Both the position numbers and the translations under genes were made by a program. From assembly GCF_030369615.1 (NCBI RefSeq), contig NZ_CP128494.1:1507501-1571500 (forward strand): a stretch of DNA of 64,000 nucleotides. Direction: 5' to 3'. Numbering within the stretch: position 1 is the first letter of the stretch; each line of letters opens with the position of its first letter. This document shows, one piece after another, positions 17,117 through 25,702 of the stretch. The DNA is from Geobacillus stearothermophilus ATCC 12980. GTDB taxonomy: Bacteria; Bacillota; Bacilli; Bacillales; Anoxybacillaceae. The notes below the pieces were generated by a model that saw nothing but the letters and a program-made list of their open reading frames with translations, made no database searches and was not told the DNA's origin.

Positions 17117-19543
17117 TCATTCCACCGGCACCGGCTCTTTGTCGCCGATATCGCGGAACAACAGTTGCTGCACTCTCTCGTTTTCGACGATGTCCCGCCA
17201 CGGATCTGTTGTCGTGGAAAGAGCTTTGTGAAGCCGCTCAAGCAGCGCGCGGCGCGTTTCCACATCGAACAACACTTCGCGGATATGCTCAAGCCCGACG
17301 CGCTCGACCCATTTGGACGTCCGTTCCAAATAATGCGCGGACTCGCGGTAATATTGCAAAAAAGCACCAGTCATCTCGATCACTTCGTCTTCCGTCTTGA
17401 CCGTGCAAAGCAAGTCAGCTGCACGCAAATGGGTGCCGCCGTTGCCGCCGACATAAATCTCCCATCCGCCCTCGACGCCGACGACGCCGACATCTTTAAT
17501 GCCCGATTCCGCACAGTTGCGCGGGCAGGCGGAGACGGCCATTTTCACTTTATGCGGCGTTTTCAGCCGCTCAAATGTTTGTTCCATCCGAATGCCAAGC
17601 CCGGTCGAATCTTGCGTCCCAAAGCGGCAAAACTGCTTGCCGACGCACGTTTTCACCGTCCGAAGCGCCTTGGCGTAGGCGTAGCCTGACGGCATGCCGA
17701 GATCGGCCCAAATGCGCGGCAAATCTTCTTTTTTCACCCCAAGCAAGTCAATGCGCTGCCCGCCGGTGATCTTAATCATCGGCACGTTGTATTTTTCCGC
17801 GACATCAGCGATGTTCCGCAGCTGTTCGGCTGTCGTCACCCCGCCATATATGCGCGGCACAACGGAGTACGTGCCGTCGGCCTGGATGTTGGTGTGCAGC
17901 CGCTCATTGACAAACAAGGATTCCGCTTCTTCATCGTACTCGCCCGGATACAACATGCCCAGGTAATAATTGAGCGCCGGACGGCATTTCAAACACCCTT
18001 CCTCGTTTTTCCATCCCAATACACTCATCACTTCTTTGACCGTCATCAACCGTCTTTGTTCGATGGCCTCGAGCACTTCCTCACGGCTTAAGTCCGTGCA
18101 GCCGCAGATCGTTTCTTTCGCCGCATACCGGTTCGCTTCTTCACCAAGCATATGCTCAAGCAGCTCGGCGACAATCCCTTTGCATCTGCCGCACGAGCGA
18201 GACGCGTTCGTATAGTCGCGCACCTCGGCGACCGTCTTAAGCCCGTGTTCGGCAATCGCCTGACAAATCGCGCCTTTTGTCACCCCGTTGCAACCGCAAA
18301 CCACATCGGTGTCGGCCATCGCCGCCGCAAGGCTTCCCTTCCCGCCTAAAGCGGCTGGGGCAAACAGCGACAGCGAGAGCGCCTCAACCGAATCGCCGCG
18401 CTGGATCATATCGAACAGCTTTCGACCTTCGCTCGTATCGCCAAACAGCACCGCCCCAACGATTTTCCCTTGGCGAACGACGACTTTCTTGTACACCGAG
18501 CGCGCTTCGTCATACAGTTTGATCGACTCCGTCCCTTCGCCATCCATAAATTCACCAGCCGAGAACACATCGACACCGGACACTTTCAGCTGAGTCGCAA
18601 CGACCGATCCTTCATACGGCTTTCCTTTTCGGCCGCAAATCGCCTCTGCCAGCACTTTCCCCTGCTCATAAAGCGGAGCGACGAGCCCATACACAACACC
18701 GCGATGTTCCGCGCATTCACCGACCGCGTAAATGTGCGGCACGCTCGTTTCCAAGTAGTCATTGACAACGATCCCTCGATTCACTTCAATGCCGCTTCTC
18801 CGCGCTAAATCAACATTCGGACGAATGCCGACCGCCATCACCACCAAGTCGGCGGCAATGGACGTACCGTCCTTAAACCGCACTCCTTCCACACGGCCGT
18901 TGCCGAACAATTCAGCCGTCTCTTTGCGAAGCAAAACGTTCATCTCTTGTTTCTCCAGCTCCCGCTGCAGCAGCTTGGAAGCGGTCGGATCAAGCTGGCG
19001 TTCCATCAAATAGTCGAAAATATGGATGACATCGACATCCATCCCTAAGTGAAGCAACCCGCGCGCCGCCTCCAAGCCAAGCAGGCCGCCGCCGATGACC
19101 GCCGCTTTTTTGTATGTCTTCGCATATTCGATCATCCGCTCGCAATCTTGGATATCGCGAAACGCCGTCACCCCGGGCAAATCCGCCCCCGGCACCGGCA
19201 AGATAAACGGATTCGACCCTGTCGCGAAAATCAATTCATCGTATTCGACTACCCTCCCACGGTCGGTCCGGACAAGCCGCCGCTTGATGTCGACTTCCGT
19301 CACCGTTTCGCCGACAAACAGCCGAATGCCGTTTCGTTCGTACCATTCCCAACTGTTCAACGTAATGTCATCAAGACGCGTATCTCCTTGCAGCACCTCC
19401 GACAACAAAATGCGGTTATAGTTCGGATGCGGTTCGCTGCCAAAAATCGTGATCTCAAACGCCTCGCGGTCAAGTTTCAAAATCTCCTCGATGCAGCGAA
19501 CCCCCGCCATGCCGTTGCCGATTAACACGAGTTTTCGTCTCAC
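17117..19543 (-). CDS. nirB: Nitrite reductase [NAD(P)H] large subunit
   Basis: This 808-residue cytoplasmic flavo-iron-sulfur-siroheme enzyme carries out six-electron reduction of nitrite to ammonium. Domains in order are an FAD/NAD(P)H oxidoreductase (GNGMAGVRC, residues 9-17; AVGECAEH), tandem BFD-type [2Fe-2S] regions (CGCNGVTKGAICQAI, SCGRCKG), and a nitrite/sulfite reductase half with siroheme-4Fe4S cysteines (TCVGKQFCRFG and ACPRNCAESG). All ligands are present. It starts at GTG (19543) after GGAGGGATGG. A TnrA box precedes its promoter. Also called nasD in B. subtilis. Confidence 0.96.
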   Translation of the reverse strand: MRRKLVLIGNGMAGVRCIEEILKLDREAFEITIFGSEPHPNYNRILLSEVLQGDTRLDDITLNSWEWYERNGIRLFVGETVTEVDIKRRLVRTDRGRVVEYDELIFATGSNPFILPVPGADLPGVTAFRDIQDCERMIEYAKTYKKAAVIGGGLLGLEAARGLLHLGMDVDVIHIFDYLMERQLDPTASKLLQRELEKQEMNVLLRKETAELFGNGRVEGVRFKDGTSIAADLVVMAVGIRPNVDLARRSGIEVNRGIVVNDYLETSVPHIYAVGECAEHRGVVYGLVAPLYEQGKVLAEAICGRKGKPYEGSVVATQLKVSGVDVFSAGEFMDGEGTESIKLYDEARSVYKKVVVRQGKIVGAVLFGDTSEGRKLFDMIQRGDSVEALSLSLFAPAALGGKGSLAAAMADTDVVCGCNGVTKGAICQAIAEHGLKTVAEVRDYTNASRSCGRCKGIVAELLEHMLGEEANRYAAKETICGCTDLSREEVLEAIEQRRLMTVKEVMSVLGWKNEEGCLKCRPALNYYLGMLYPGEYDEEAESLFVNERLHTNIQADGTYSVVPRIYGGVTTAEQLRNIADVAEKYNVPMIKITGGQRIDLLGVKKEDLPRIWADLGMPSGYAYAKALRTVKTCVGKQFCRFGTQDSTGLGIRMEQTFERLKTPHKVKMAVSACPRNCAESGIKDVGVVGVEGGWEIYVGGNGGTHLRAADLLCTVKTEDEVIEMTGAFLQYYRESAHYLERTSKWVERVGLEHIREVLFDVETRRALLERLHKALSTTTDPWRDIVENERVQQLLFRDIGDKEPVPVE

Positions 19544-19684
19544 GTCGCCATCCCTCCATCTTCGTTACTTTGTTTATCGTCATCGATGCAGCCAAAGTCG
19601 GATCGTCATCACCAGCAGCTCCCATAATCCGACTGTTTTTGTTCGCATCACCCTCACAATTTCCCCTTTGCCTTGGCTGTGCCC

Positions 19685-19736
19685 ATCATATCACGTCAAA
19701 CATGAAGCATGCATTTTTTTGTAAGATTATATAACA
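19685..19736 (-). promoter_or_regulatory. nirB: nirB promoter with TnrA box at about -50
   Basis: TGTAAGATTATATAACA (19720-19736) is a match to TGTNA-N7-TNACA. On the minus strand TATGAT (19685-19690) is a good -10, giving a start near 19678 and the box centre at about -50. The -35 is poor, consistent with an activator-dependent promoter. Confidence 0.72.
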
Positions 19737-19831
19737 CAATTTTAACAAGAAACATAATAATCATATAAAAATAAAAAATCAGATTAATATACGTATTTGT
19801 CGAAAAATGTAACTTTTTTATAACCATAAAA

Positions 19832-19866
19832 AAGCGACCTTCCGCTTGATGGAGCGGAGGCCGCTT
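19832..19866 (-). terminator. Terminator after the DnaA-N-domain gene
   Basis: On the minus strand AAGCGGCCTCCGCT pairs with AGCGGAAGGTCGCTT and is followed by a T run. It lies 31 bases past the stop codon of the gene at 19898. Confidence 0.8.
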
Positions 19867-19897
19867 CTTGTTGGAGGTTTACTCGTTAAGGGGATCA

Positions 19898-20302
19898 TCA
19901 GTGAATCGGACGGGATTCCAGCAATTCATCGATAATGCGCGCGTAGTGGTCAATGCGCCGCTCCAGCTCCTCCATCTGCCGCTCAAGGCGGGTGACGTAT
20001 TGACGGAAGGTCATCGGAGCGCCGAATCGCTGTTCGAGCCGCTCTTCGATTTTCTGCCGCTCGCCGTGGACAGAGACGAAGATGCGCATCTCGCGGCCGA
20101 ACACTTCGCGGACGGTTTCACTGATGAGTTCGCCGTATCTTGTTTGCAGCCATTCACATTGAATGTCGTTGAGGCATTCAATGATGAGCCAATCGTCATC
20201 CACCGTCGCCGACGTCGAGGCAAACCACGTGTCAAACGACGGGCCGGGCAGCTTTTGCGCAAGCTTCGTTTTCACTTGTTCCCAAAGATGGTGCTCCTTC
20301 AC
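19898..20302 (-). CDS. Stand-alone DnaA N-terminal-domain protein
   Basis: Residues about 1-80 resemble DnaA domain I: LWEQVKTKLAQKLPGPSFDTWFASTSA, then LIIECLNDIQCEWLQTRYGELI and a VREVFGREMRIFV strand. DnaA domain I binds DnaB-type helicases and regulators such as SirA. Here the AAA+ and DNA-binding domains are absent, and a charged helical or coiled-coil tail (LERQMEELERRIDHYARIIDELL) replaces them. The protein has 134 residues. AAAGGAGGTGAGTG supplies the ribosome site. The next gene upstream is a broken thioesterase, which gives no functional hint. A role in modulating replication initiation is only a possibility. Confidence 0.75.
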   Translation of the reverse strand: MKEHHLWEQVKTKLAQKLPGPSFDTWFASTSATVDDDWLIIECLNDIQCEWLQTRYGELISETVREVFGREMRIFVSVHGERQKIEERLEQRFGAPMTFRQYVTRLERQMEELERRIDHYARIIDELLESRPIH

Positions 20303-20320
20303 ACACTCACCTCCTTTCGT

Positions 20321-20720
20321 CTACTCGCCTGGCTGCCATACATGTTCGCGCAATTTCGCCCGAATGTCATCCGGAATCGGTTCAGGCCGCCCGGTGTCAA
20401 AATTGAAATTGACATACACCGCCCGCCCTTTCGCGCACACCACCCCGTTTTGGTGGATTTCTTCATAAATCGTGAGGCTTGTGTTGCCGATGCGCCCAAT
20501 GCCGGTATACACAGTCACATCTTGCCCATAATACAGTTGGTTGACGTAGTCAACCTCCATGCGGATGATCACCATCCGCCAACGTTTGAATGACAAGTCA
20601 GGTGTAAACAGCTTGAAAATTTCATGCCGCCCTGCTTCAAACCAAACGGGCACTGTCGTATTGTTTATGGCCGACTCCGTCCGTTTCTGACACGCGCGGC
20701 GTAATGACAGTCGTAAACAC
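20321..20720 (-). pseudogene. Acyl-CoA thioesterase (4HBT family), frameshifted near the start
   Basis: The main body (NNTTVPVWFEAGRHEIFKLF onward) is a hot-dog-fold thioesterase of the 4-hydroxybenzoyl-CoA type, about 130 residues. Its true N-terminus, including the catalytic-loop motif SETDGVGH, lies in another frame starting at a GTG (20720) behind GGAGGAGGGG. The two join at about 20664-20668, where two bases appear lost. As written the active-site loop is not in frame with the rest, so the gene is probably inactive unless this is a sequencing error. Confidence 0.75.
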
Positions 20721-20906
20721 GAACGCCCCTCCTCCACAAGAACTGGAATCGTCTTTTGTCGAATTTCGGCGGCTGATGTATATGTGTTCGCTTCACGACG
20801 TGGAAATTCCTGCTTCACCATCAAGAAAACATGAAAAACGTCGCCCCTTGAGCGGAAGGGGGATCCAACTTGAGAAGTGAGACCCTATTTCCAACAGCCA
20901 AAGAAA

Positions 20907-20934
20907 AAACAGGAGCCTGAAGCAGCCCCTGTTT
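20907..20934 (-). terminator. Terminator after the Fe-alcohol dehydrogenase remnant
   Basis: On the minus strand AAACAGGGGC and GCTCCTGTTT pair, followed by a T-rich run. Confidence 0.7.
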
Positions 20935-20942
20935 GTTTCTCC

Positions 20943-22118
20943 TCACCCTTTATCCGGTTCGACGATCGTCCCTGTAAACGCTGCTTGATAAATCGCGCGG
21001 ATGTCGGCTTCCGAAAGCGGCATCGGGCTGCGGGCGAGCAGCCGTTTTTGCTGGACGGCGTCTTTCGTCAGACTTTCTAATGCGCTTTCCGGAATGCCAA
21101 AACCGCTGAGCGTCTTCGGAATGCCGACATCGGCGACGAGGCGCTCAAGCTCCTCGACGCAGCGGTGCGACGCCTCCTCCTCTGATAAAAAGCTCGAGTT
21201 GCCGCCGAGGGCGTTTAAGATATCAGCCATTCGTTTCGTGCAGCTTTGGCGAATGTAGCCCATCACATACGGCAAGAGCACAGCATTTGATTCGCCATGG
21301 GCGATATGAAACTGTCCGCCGAGCGGATACGCAAGCGCATGCACGCCCGCCACGCCGGCGTTGAAAAACGCCAACCCAGCCAGGTAGCTGCCGTTCGCCA
21401 TATCGATGCGCGCCTGTTGGTCCGCTCCATGTTCCACCGCCTTGCGCAATGAGGCGCATCGCCTGAAGCGCCAAGCCGTCCGACGTCGGGCTCGCATTGA
21501 CCGACACGTACGCCTCGACCGCATGGGTGAGCGCATCGATCCCAGTCGCCGCCGTCACCCGCGGCGGGACGGAAACCGTAAGCTGCGGGTCGACGATCGC
21601 CACATCCGCCAACAAATAGTCATGCGTCACGACATCTTTCGGCGTGTCTAGCGACAAGACGGAGATGTTCGTCACCTCCGACCCGGTGCCTGATGTCGTC
21701 GGAATCAATATTTTCGGCAATCCTTTTTTCTCAAGCGTTCTCGTCCCCGTCAAGTTTAAATAATCGGCGACCGAACCTTTATGCACGGCCAAAACAGCGG
21801 CCAGTTTCGCCAAATCCATCGCGCTGCCGCCGACCCCGATGACGAGATCAAACTCTCCGCCGCGGGCAAACGCCACCGCCTTTTCCCCCGTTTCAAGCGG
21901 CGGCTCCGGCACAACATCCGTATACACATGCACGCTGCACCCTGCTTGCCGGAGCGGAGATGCCACTTGCTCGACGAGACCGAGTTTTTCAAGCGCTGGA
22001 TCGGTGATCACCAACACGTGTGTACCCCCAAGCCTTTTTACTTCTGGAACCAACTGCGTAAGCGCCCCCCCCAGCCGACATAGCTGAGCGGCGGAAAGAC
22101 GATGCGGGATGCGGTCAT
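20943..22118 (-). pseudogene. Iron-containing alcohol dehydrogenase, two frameshifts
   Basis: Three pieces of one Fe-ADH (about 385 residues when joined) are seen. The N-terminus MTASRIVFPPLSYVGWG starts at 22118 and shifts frame in a run of eight G (C8 at 22065-22072 on plus). The middle holds [24 protein letters not shown] and DALTHAVEAYVS. The C-terminus resumes in another frame at about 21450 with SLRKAVEHGADQQAR and keeps the metal-binding GVHALAYPLGGQFHIAHGE. The second break is consistent with an 11-base deletion between CGCCTCATTG-type repeats. Not expected to be functional as read. Confidence 0.85.
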
Positions 22119-22140
22119 CAATACTGCCCCTTTCTTTCAT

Positions 22141-22539
22141 TCGTAGTATCCTTCTGTGGATTTGCGAAATTGGCTAAATTGTTCTGCATCATGACCAAAC
22201 CAAATTACCCGAGAAGCCCCATCCGTTGCGCGAGAAAGGTCGCTGGCCGCAAAATGCGGTCTTGACAGCAGAGCTTGCGAATGACCTCAAACCTCGGCAC
22301 GGAGGACTGAAAACGTTCTTGCATACAAGCCGAAGCCTGCTTCTCGTGAAAAAAGCATGGTTCAGCAAACAGCTCGAGCATCAATACCACCTGTCTGTTC
22401 TCGCCTCGAACCGTTGGGGATATATTCTGGAAAAGCATGCTTAAACATACAGCCTTGGAGTGCCACTCTCTCCAAGGCTGCGCAACTATTCTTCTAGAAT
22501 TTTAGGAACAAACTTTACTCCAATCTCTTCTCATCCCGC
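22141..22539. other. Intergenic region with a strong palindrome
   Basis: No gene is recognised in these 400 bases. A 72-codon plus frame (22226-22444) and its minus shadow look like decayed coding sequence of unknown origin. CAGCCTTGGAG (22450-22460) and CTCCAAGGCTG (22470-22480) form a perfect 11-bp stem with a 9-base loop. It lacks a T run on either side, so it may be a weak terminator of the aldehyde dehydrogenase gene or an element end. Confidence 0.4.
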
Positions 22540-23976
22540 TTAATTCTGGTTAAAAATAATCAATTTCAACTCCGTCATTTCCTCGATCGCATAGCGGATC
22601 CCCTCGCGGCCAAACCCGCTTTCTTTCACGCCGCCGTACGGCATATGGTCGACGCGGAACGTCGGGATGTCGTTAATCAACACGCCGCCAACGTGCAGTT
22701 GTTTCGCCGCTTTCCACGCGGTATGGACGTTGTCGGTGTAGATGCCCGCCTGCAAGCCGTAGCGCGAGTCATTGACCAGTTCAATGGCTTCATCGATCGA
22801 ACGGACGCGGTTGATCAAGACGATCGGGGCGAACACTTCTTGGCAAGACACTTTCATCGTCGGTTCGGCGTCCACAATGACCGTCGGAAGCAAGATATTG
22901 CCGTCGCGCTCGCCGCCGAGGACGACGTTTGCGCCGCCTTGTTTCGCCTCCTCGATCCAAGAGAGCGCCCGGTCGACATCGTTTGGCGTAATCAAGGCGG
23001 ATACATCGGTGGTTGGATCCAACGGGTCGCCTGTTTTCAACTGTTTCGCGGCGGCGACAAATTTTTCGACGAACTCGTCATAACGATTCTCATGCACGTA
23101 AATGCGCTGGAGTGAAATGCACACCTGCCCTTGGAACGTGAACGCACCGAACACGCAGCGCGGGATGATGCGGTCAAGATCGACCTGTTCATCGACGATC
23201 ACGGCCGAGTTCGAGCCGAGCTCGAGCGTCACCCGCTTTAAGCCAGCTTTATTGCGGATCGCGATGCCGACTTCCGGGCTGCCGGTGAAGGTGATCATGC
23301 TGATGCGCGGGTCGGTGACGATTTTGTCGCCGACCGTGCGGCCGCTTCCGGTGACGACGTTGAGCGCCCCTTTCGGCAAACCGGCTTTTTCGAACAGTTC
23401 GGCAATAAAGTAGGCGGACAGCGGCGTTTGGCTGGCTGGCTTCAACACAACGGTGTTGCCCGAGGCGATGGCCGGGCCAAGTTTATGGGCCACCAAGTTC
23501 ATCGGGAAGTTAAACGGCGTAATCGCTCCAATGACGCCGATCGGCTCGCGGACCGTCAAGGCGATGCGATGTTCCCCGCCCGGCGCGGCGTCAAGCGGCA
23601 GCGTTTCCCCGTGAATGCGCTTCGCTTCTTCGGCGGCGAATTTGTACGTTTGGATCGTGCGGGCGACTTCCCCTTTCGCCGTGGTGATCGGTTTGGCTGC
23701 TTCCAGTGCGATCAACCTTGCCGCTTCTTCCTGCCGCGCTTTCAGCTGCTCGCCGACCCGCTCTAAAATGGCGGCTCGTTCATGCGCCGGCATAGCCGCC
23801 ATCGTTTGCCGCGCGGCGTACGCCGCCGCGATCGCTTCGTCGACTTCTTGTTCGGTGGCCACAGGGATTTCGGCAATCGTCTCGCGTGAGTATGGCGATT
23901 TCAGCTCCGTGTACGACTTGGCTTCCCGCCATTTGCCGTTGATGTATAGCTTCTGTTTCTGCACCGCGATTGACAT
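22540..23976 (-). CDS. Aldehyde dehydrogenase family protein
   Basis: This 478-residue cytosolic NAD(P)-dependent aldehyde dehydrogenase converts aldehydes to acids. Motifs present are the oxyanion Asn segment PFNFPMNLVAHKLGPA, the nucleotide-binding FTGSPEVG, the general-base Glu in TLELGSNSAV and the catalytic Cys in FQGQVCISLQR. It resembles lactaldehyde/glyceraldehyde-3-phosphate-type subgroups, but the substrate cannot be read from sequence. It stands alone, with an AGGG-containing ribosome site. Intact, in contrast to the broken alcohol dehydrogenase next door. Confidence 0.92.
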   Translation of the reverse strand: MSIAVQKQKLYINGKWREAKSYTELKSPYSRETIAEIPVATEQEVDEAIAAAYAARQTMAAMPAHERAAILERVGEQLKARQEEAARLIALEAAKPITTAKGEVARTIQTYKFAAEEAKRIHGETLPLDAAPGGEHRIALTVREPIGVIGAITPFNFPMNLVAHKLGPAIASGNTVVLKPASQTPLSAYFIAELFEKAGLPKGALNVVTGSGRTVGDKIVTDPRISMITFTGSPEVGIAIRNKAGLKRVTLELGSNSAVIVDEQVDLDRIIPRCVFGAFTFQGQVCISLQRIYVHENRYDEFVEKFVAAAKQLKTGDPLDPTTDVSALITPNDVDRALSWIEEAKQGGANVVLGGERDGNILLPTVIVDAEPTMKVSCQEVFAPIVLINRVRSIDEAIELVNDSRYGLQAGIYTDNVHTAWKAAKQLHVGGVLINDIPTFRVDHMPYGGVKESGFGREGIRYAIEEMTELKLIIFNQN

Positions 23977-24396
23977 CTTTTCACCCTTCCCTTCTTTTAA
24001 GCACGCGGCCGAAAATTTCCCCTTCAGTATATGTCCCGCATGCCCTGTTTATTTGTTTCATTCGCCATCGCGCATGAAAATTCTTCCACTTGTCCTTTGT
24101 TTACGAAAGCCGTCCGTTGCCATGCAGCGCCATCATTCGCCTCTCTCGTTACGGGTGACGTTCCCCTCTCTATGATAACACTCCGTCGCTCGGTTTGCCG
24201 CCAAACTGCTTGCCCCTGTTCGTGGAAAGACAAGCAACATAGCCCTTGGTCACCGGATGCCCAACATCGGCGCAACATTTCCCCAGCTAACCGTCCAGCT
24301 CCGCAAGGCATGATGATGGCTTTCTAACTCCTCCTTCTCCTATGTTTTTGTTGTATGATAAAAGCAGCCAAAAATAGTGTAGAGGGAGATTTGGAA
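23977..24396. other. Divergent intergenic region, no gene recognised
   Basis: About 420 bases separate the aldehyde dehydrogenase (minus) from the cyclase (plus). Promoters for both should lie here. Near 24352-24357 TATGAT could be a -10 for the cyclase gene. No reading frame in it looks genuine. Confidence 0.4.
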
Positions 24397-25047
24397 ATGA
24401 ACATCAAAACACTCATCGACCTCACCATGCCGATCACGGCCCAAACTCCGGTGTACCCGGGGGATCCGAAGCCGAAAATCGAACCGGCGGCGACGTTCGC
24501 CCAAGACGGCTATCACGTCAGCCGCCTTGTGCTTGGGTCGCATAGCGGCACGCATGTGGATGCGCCGTTTCACTTTTACGAACACGGTTGGCGGCTCGAT
24601 GACGTGCCGCTCACGTATTTTCTTGGCCGCGGCGCCGTGATCAATGCCACCGGAAAAGCGGAAGGCGAAGCGGTGACGATGGCCGATGCCGCTCCGTATA
24701 TCCCGAAGCTGTCGCCGGGAACCATTGTGTTGTTTCATACCGGCTGGTCGCAATACGCCGGAACAAAGCGGTATTTCCATCATCCGTACGTCGCGCCGGA
24801 TGTGATTGAAGCAATGCTGGAGCGGGGCGTGCGGACGTTTTTCATCGACGCGCTCAACATCGACCCGCCGGACAGCTCGTCGTTCCGCGCCCACGAACTT
24901 ATTCTTGGTGCCAACGGGGTGATCGGGGAAAATTTCGTGAACTTCGAGCGAATCGATTTTGATGACCCGTATATTATTGCCCTCCCCCTTTCCTTGCCTG
25001 GCTGCGACGGTTCGCCTGTTCGGGCGGTGGCGGTGCAGTGGGCGTAA
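24397..25047 (+). CDS. Cyclase family protein (KynB/arylformamidase-like metal hydrolase)
   Basis: The 216-residue protein carries the cyclase-family metal motif HSGTHVDAPFHF (about residues 50-61) and later a conserved DALNIDPP segment. The family contains arylformamidase (kynurenine pathway), isatin hydrolase and polyketide-like cyclases, all Zn/Mn hydrolases. No kynurenine genes are nearby, so the reaction stays open. The start is the ATG at 24397 behind GAGGGAG; an in-frame ATG at 24355 overlaps the putative promoter. Intact, single gene. Confidence 0.85.
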   Translation: MNIKTLIDLTMPITAQTPVYPGDPKPKIEPAATFAQDGYHVSRLVLGSHSGTHVDAPFHFYEHGWRLDDVPLTYFLGRGAVINATGKAEGEAVTMADAAPYIPKLSPGTIVLFHTGWSQYAGTKRYFHHPYVAPDVIEAMLERGVRTFFIDALNIDPPDSSSFRAHELILGANGVIGENFVNFERIDFDDPYIIALPLSLPGCDGSPVRAVAVQWA

Positions 25048-25070
25048 CAAAGAAGGATGATGCAACCAAA

Positions 25071-25097
25071 CGCCCCGCACATGCTTTGCGCGGGGCG
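25071..25097 (-). terminator. GC-rich hairpin between cyclase and acetyltransferase genes
   Basis: CGCCCCGC pairs with GCGGGGCG. On the minus strand a short TTTGG follows, so it may end transcription of the acetyltransferase remnant. Confidence 0.5.
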
Positions 25098-25106
25098 CGG
25101 CCTTGG

Positions 25107-25651
25107 CTATTTGAGCCATTTGATCACTTTCGCCGGGTTTCCGCCAACGACCGCGTTGGCGGGGACATCTTTTGTCACGACCGCCCCTGAGGCGATGACA
25201 GCGTTGTCGCCGATCGTGACGCCCGGGTTGATGACGGCCCGCCCGCCGATCCAGACGTTATGGCCGATCACAACCGGCTTTCCGTACCCCAACCCGGAAT
25301 TTCGTTCGTGCGGATCGAGCGGGTGAGTCGCCGTATAAATGTGCACACCAGGACCAATAAAACAATGGTCGCCGATTCGCACTTCACATACATCCAAAAT
25401 CACGCATCAAAGTTCATAAAAAAGTTTTCACCGACGTGAATGTTGTAGCCGTAGTCGCAGCGGAAGTTCGGCTCGATAAACAGCCGTTCTCCCGTTGAAC
25501 CGAACAGCTCCTTCAGCAGAGCGGTTCGCTTTTCATATTCCGTTTCCAACGTTTCGTTATACAAACGAACGAGCCGCCGCTCCTTGACGAGCTCCGGATC
25601 AGCGGGATTGTACAAGTGTCCCGCTACCATCTTTTCTTTTTCGGTTTTCAT
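25107..25651 (-). pseudogene. maa: Maltose O-acetyltransferase, one-base frameshift
   Basis: The N-terminal part (MVAGHLYNPADPELVKER, then [15 protein letters not shown]) matches the maltose/galactoside O-acetyltransferase family. It hits a TGA at 25400 where one T appears lost from GAT-TGC-GTG. The remaining left-handed beta-helix ([20 protein letters not shown] to [10 protein letters not shown]) continues in another frame, opening with a GTG that overlaps the stop as GTGA. Two separate polypeptides by re-initiation are conceivable, but no ribosome site serves the second. I treat it as a pseudogene. The start is the ATG at 25651 after GGAGGGG. Confidence 0.82.
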
Positions 25652-25702
25652 CGAACCCCTCCAACATTTCATGCATTCGTTTCAAAACTCCATGGAATGA
25701 TC

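Noticed and set aside
24340..25119. 259-codon frame on minus opposite the cyclase gene
   Set aside because: A His/Arg-rich antisense shadow; the plus strand carries the HSGTHVDAPFH motif.
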